Below are positions 5,251 to 5,367 of a DNA stretch of 5,367 nt, piece after piece. Both the position numbers and the translations under genes were made by a program. The notes under the pieces were generated by a model, which saw only the letters and a program-made list of their open reading frames with translations, was not told the DNA's origin and ran no database searches. The DNA is taken from assembly GCA_013349695.1 (NCBI GenBank), contig DUZD01000167.1, forward strand, positions 1 to 5,367. Reading direction: 5' to 3'. The DNA is from Rhodospirillaceae bacterium. GTDB lineage: Bacteria; Pseudomonadota; Alphaproteobacteria; Rhodospirillales; 2-02-FULL-58-16. Within the stretch, counting starts at the first letter, position 1. The number at the start of each line of letters is the position of its first letter.

Positions 5251-5367
5251 TGGACTTGCCCCCATTTCACCGGACACCCTGACGGGTTTTTGACTGGGCT
5301 CTGAGGAAGTCTCTAGGTGACCTCCACTTGAGTCCACTGTGGGGGTGGTTCTCGTTATAATCTTCGA
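5251..5367 (-). mobile_element. End of an IS3-family insertion sequence (continues off the right edge)
   Basis: The element's terminus is proposed at 5251, where TGGACTTGCCCCCATTTCAC begins (continuing CGGACACC to 5278). It has the TG...CA end typical of IS3-family elements and the G/C-rich inverted-repeat style of that family. The transposase stop codon lies inside this terminal repeat. The rest of the element, the other inverted repeat and the second copy of any target duplication are outside the window. The bases directly left of 5251 are GTTCG, from which a 3-5 base duplication would come. Insertion is 70 bases after the DUF2155 stop and interrupts no visible gene. Confidence 0.8.
5267..5367 (-). 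CDS. IS3-family transposase OrfB, C-terminal fragment (partial at window edge)
   Basis: Reading the minus strand from 5365 to the TGA at 5267-5269 gives 32 residues beginning EDYNENHPHSGLKWRSPREF and continuing LRAQSKTRQGVR. The pattern YN-x-x-HPHS-x-L-x-x-RSPREF is the well-known end of IS3-family OrfB (DDE-type integrase core) transposases. The start and the catalytic DDE residues are off the right edge, so whether the gene is intact cannot be told. It overlaps the terminal inverted repeat by a few codons, as is common in this family. No start codon is visible in this frame, as expected for a 3' end. Confidence 0.85.
   Translation of the reverse strand, partial: EDYNENHPHSGLKWRSPRDFLRAQSKTRQGVR

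Noticed and set aside
5128..5337. Minus-strand 69-codon frame near the right edge
   Set aside because: It runs across the IS boundary in a different frame from the recognisable transposase C-terminus, so it is not a real gene.

Overview
The window looks like a chromosomal segment of a GC-rich alphaproteobacterium, most likely of the Rhodospirillales type. The evidence is an NDUFA12-type complex I accessory protein (in bacteria essentially alphaproteobacterial), a DUF2155 protein, and clpS-clpA as a tight pair with alphaproteobacterial-looking sequence. The organism call is inference from gene content; no marker gene for species is present.

Layout, left to right. Positions 1-76 hold three copies of a 26-bp tandem repeat that can fold into alternative hairpins. 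Positions 136-2795 hold clpA and clpS on the minus strand, read clpS then clpA with a 5-base gap; together they form the unfoldase and adaptor that feed N-degron and other substrates to ClpP. Positions about 2796-3224 are a divergent intergenic stretch with an AT-rich promoter-like block and two broken coding-like fragments, one per strand. Positions 3225-5180 hold four plus-strand genes in a row: NDUFA12 (complex I accessory/assembly), two consecutive single-TM MCE-domain (MlaD-like) lipid transport proteins, and a secreted DUF2155 protein. A strong double hairpin separates NDUFA12 from the first MCE gene. The right edge (5251-5367) is the end of an IS3-family insertion sequence, with its terminal inverted repeat and the last 32 residues of its OrfB transposase on the minus strand. 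This reading frame is open at the window edge and short, so it is easily missed.

How the genes fit together: ClpS and ClpA act in cytoplasmic protein quality control. The plus-strand cluster is about the cell envelope and inner membrane: MCE proteins form periplasmic hexameric rings that move phospholipids between membranes, DUF2155 is exported, and NDUFA12 is tied to respiratory complex I. I saw no CRISPR array, tRNA, rRNA, toxin-antitoxin pair or defence gene. I do not see a clearly novel system. The points most worth a second look are the tandem MCE pair without its ABC partners, the repeat array, the hairpins around the NDUFA12 stop codon, the decayed region at 2867-3184 and the IS end.
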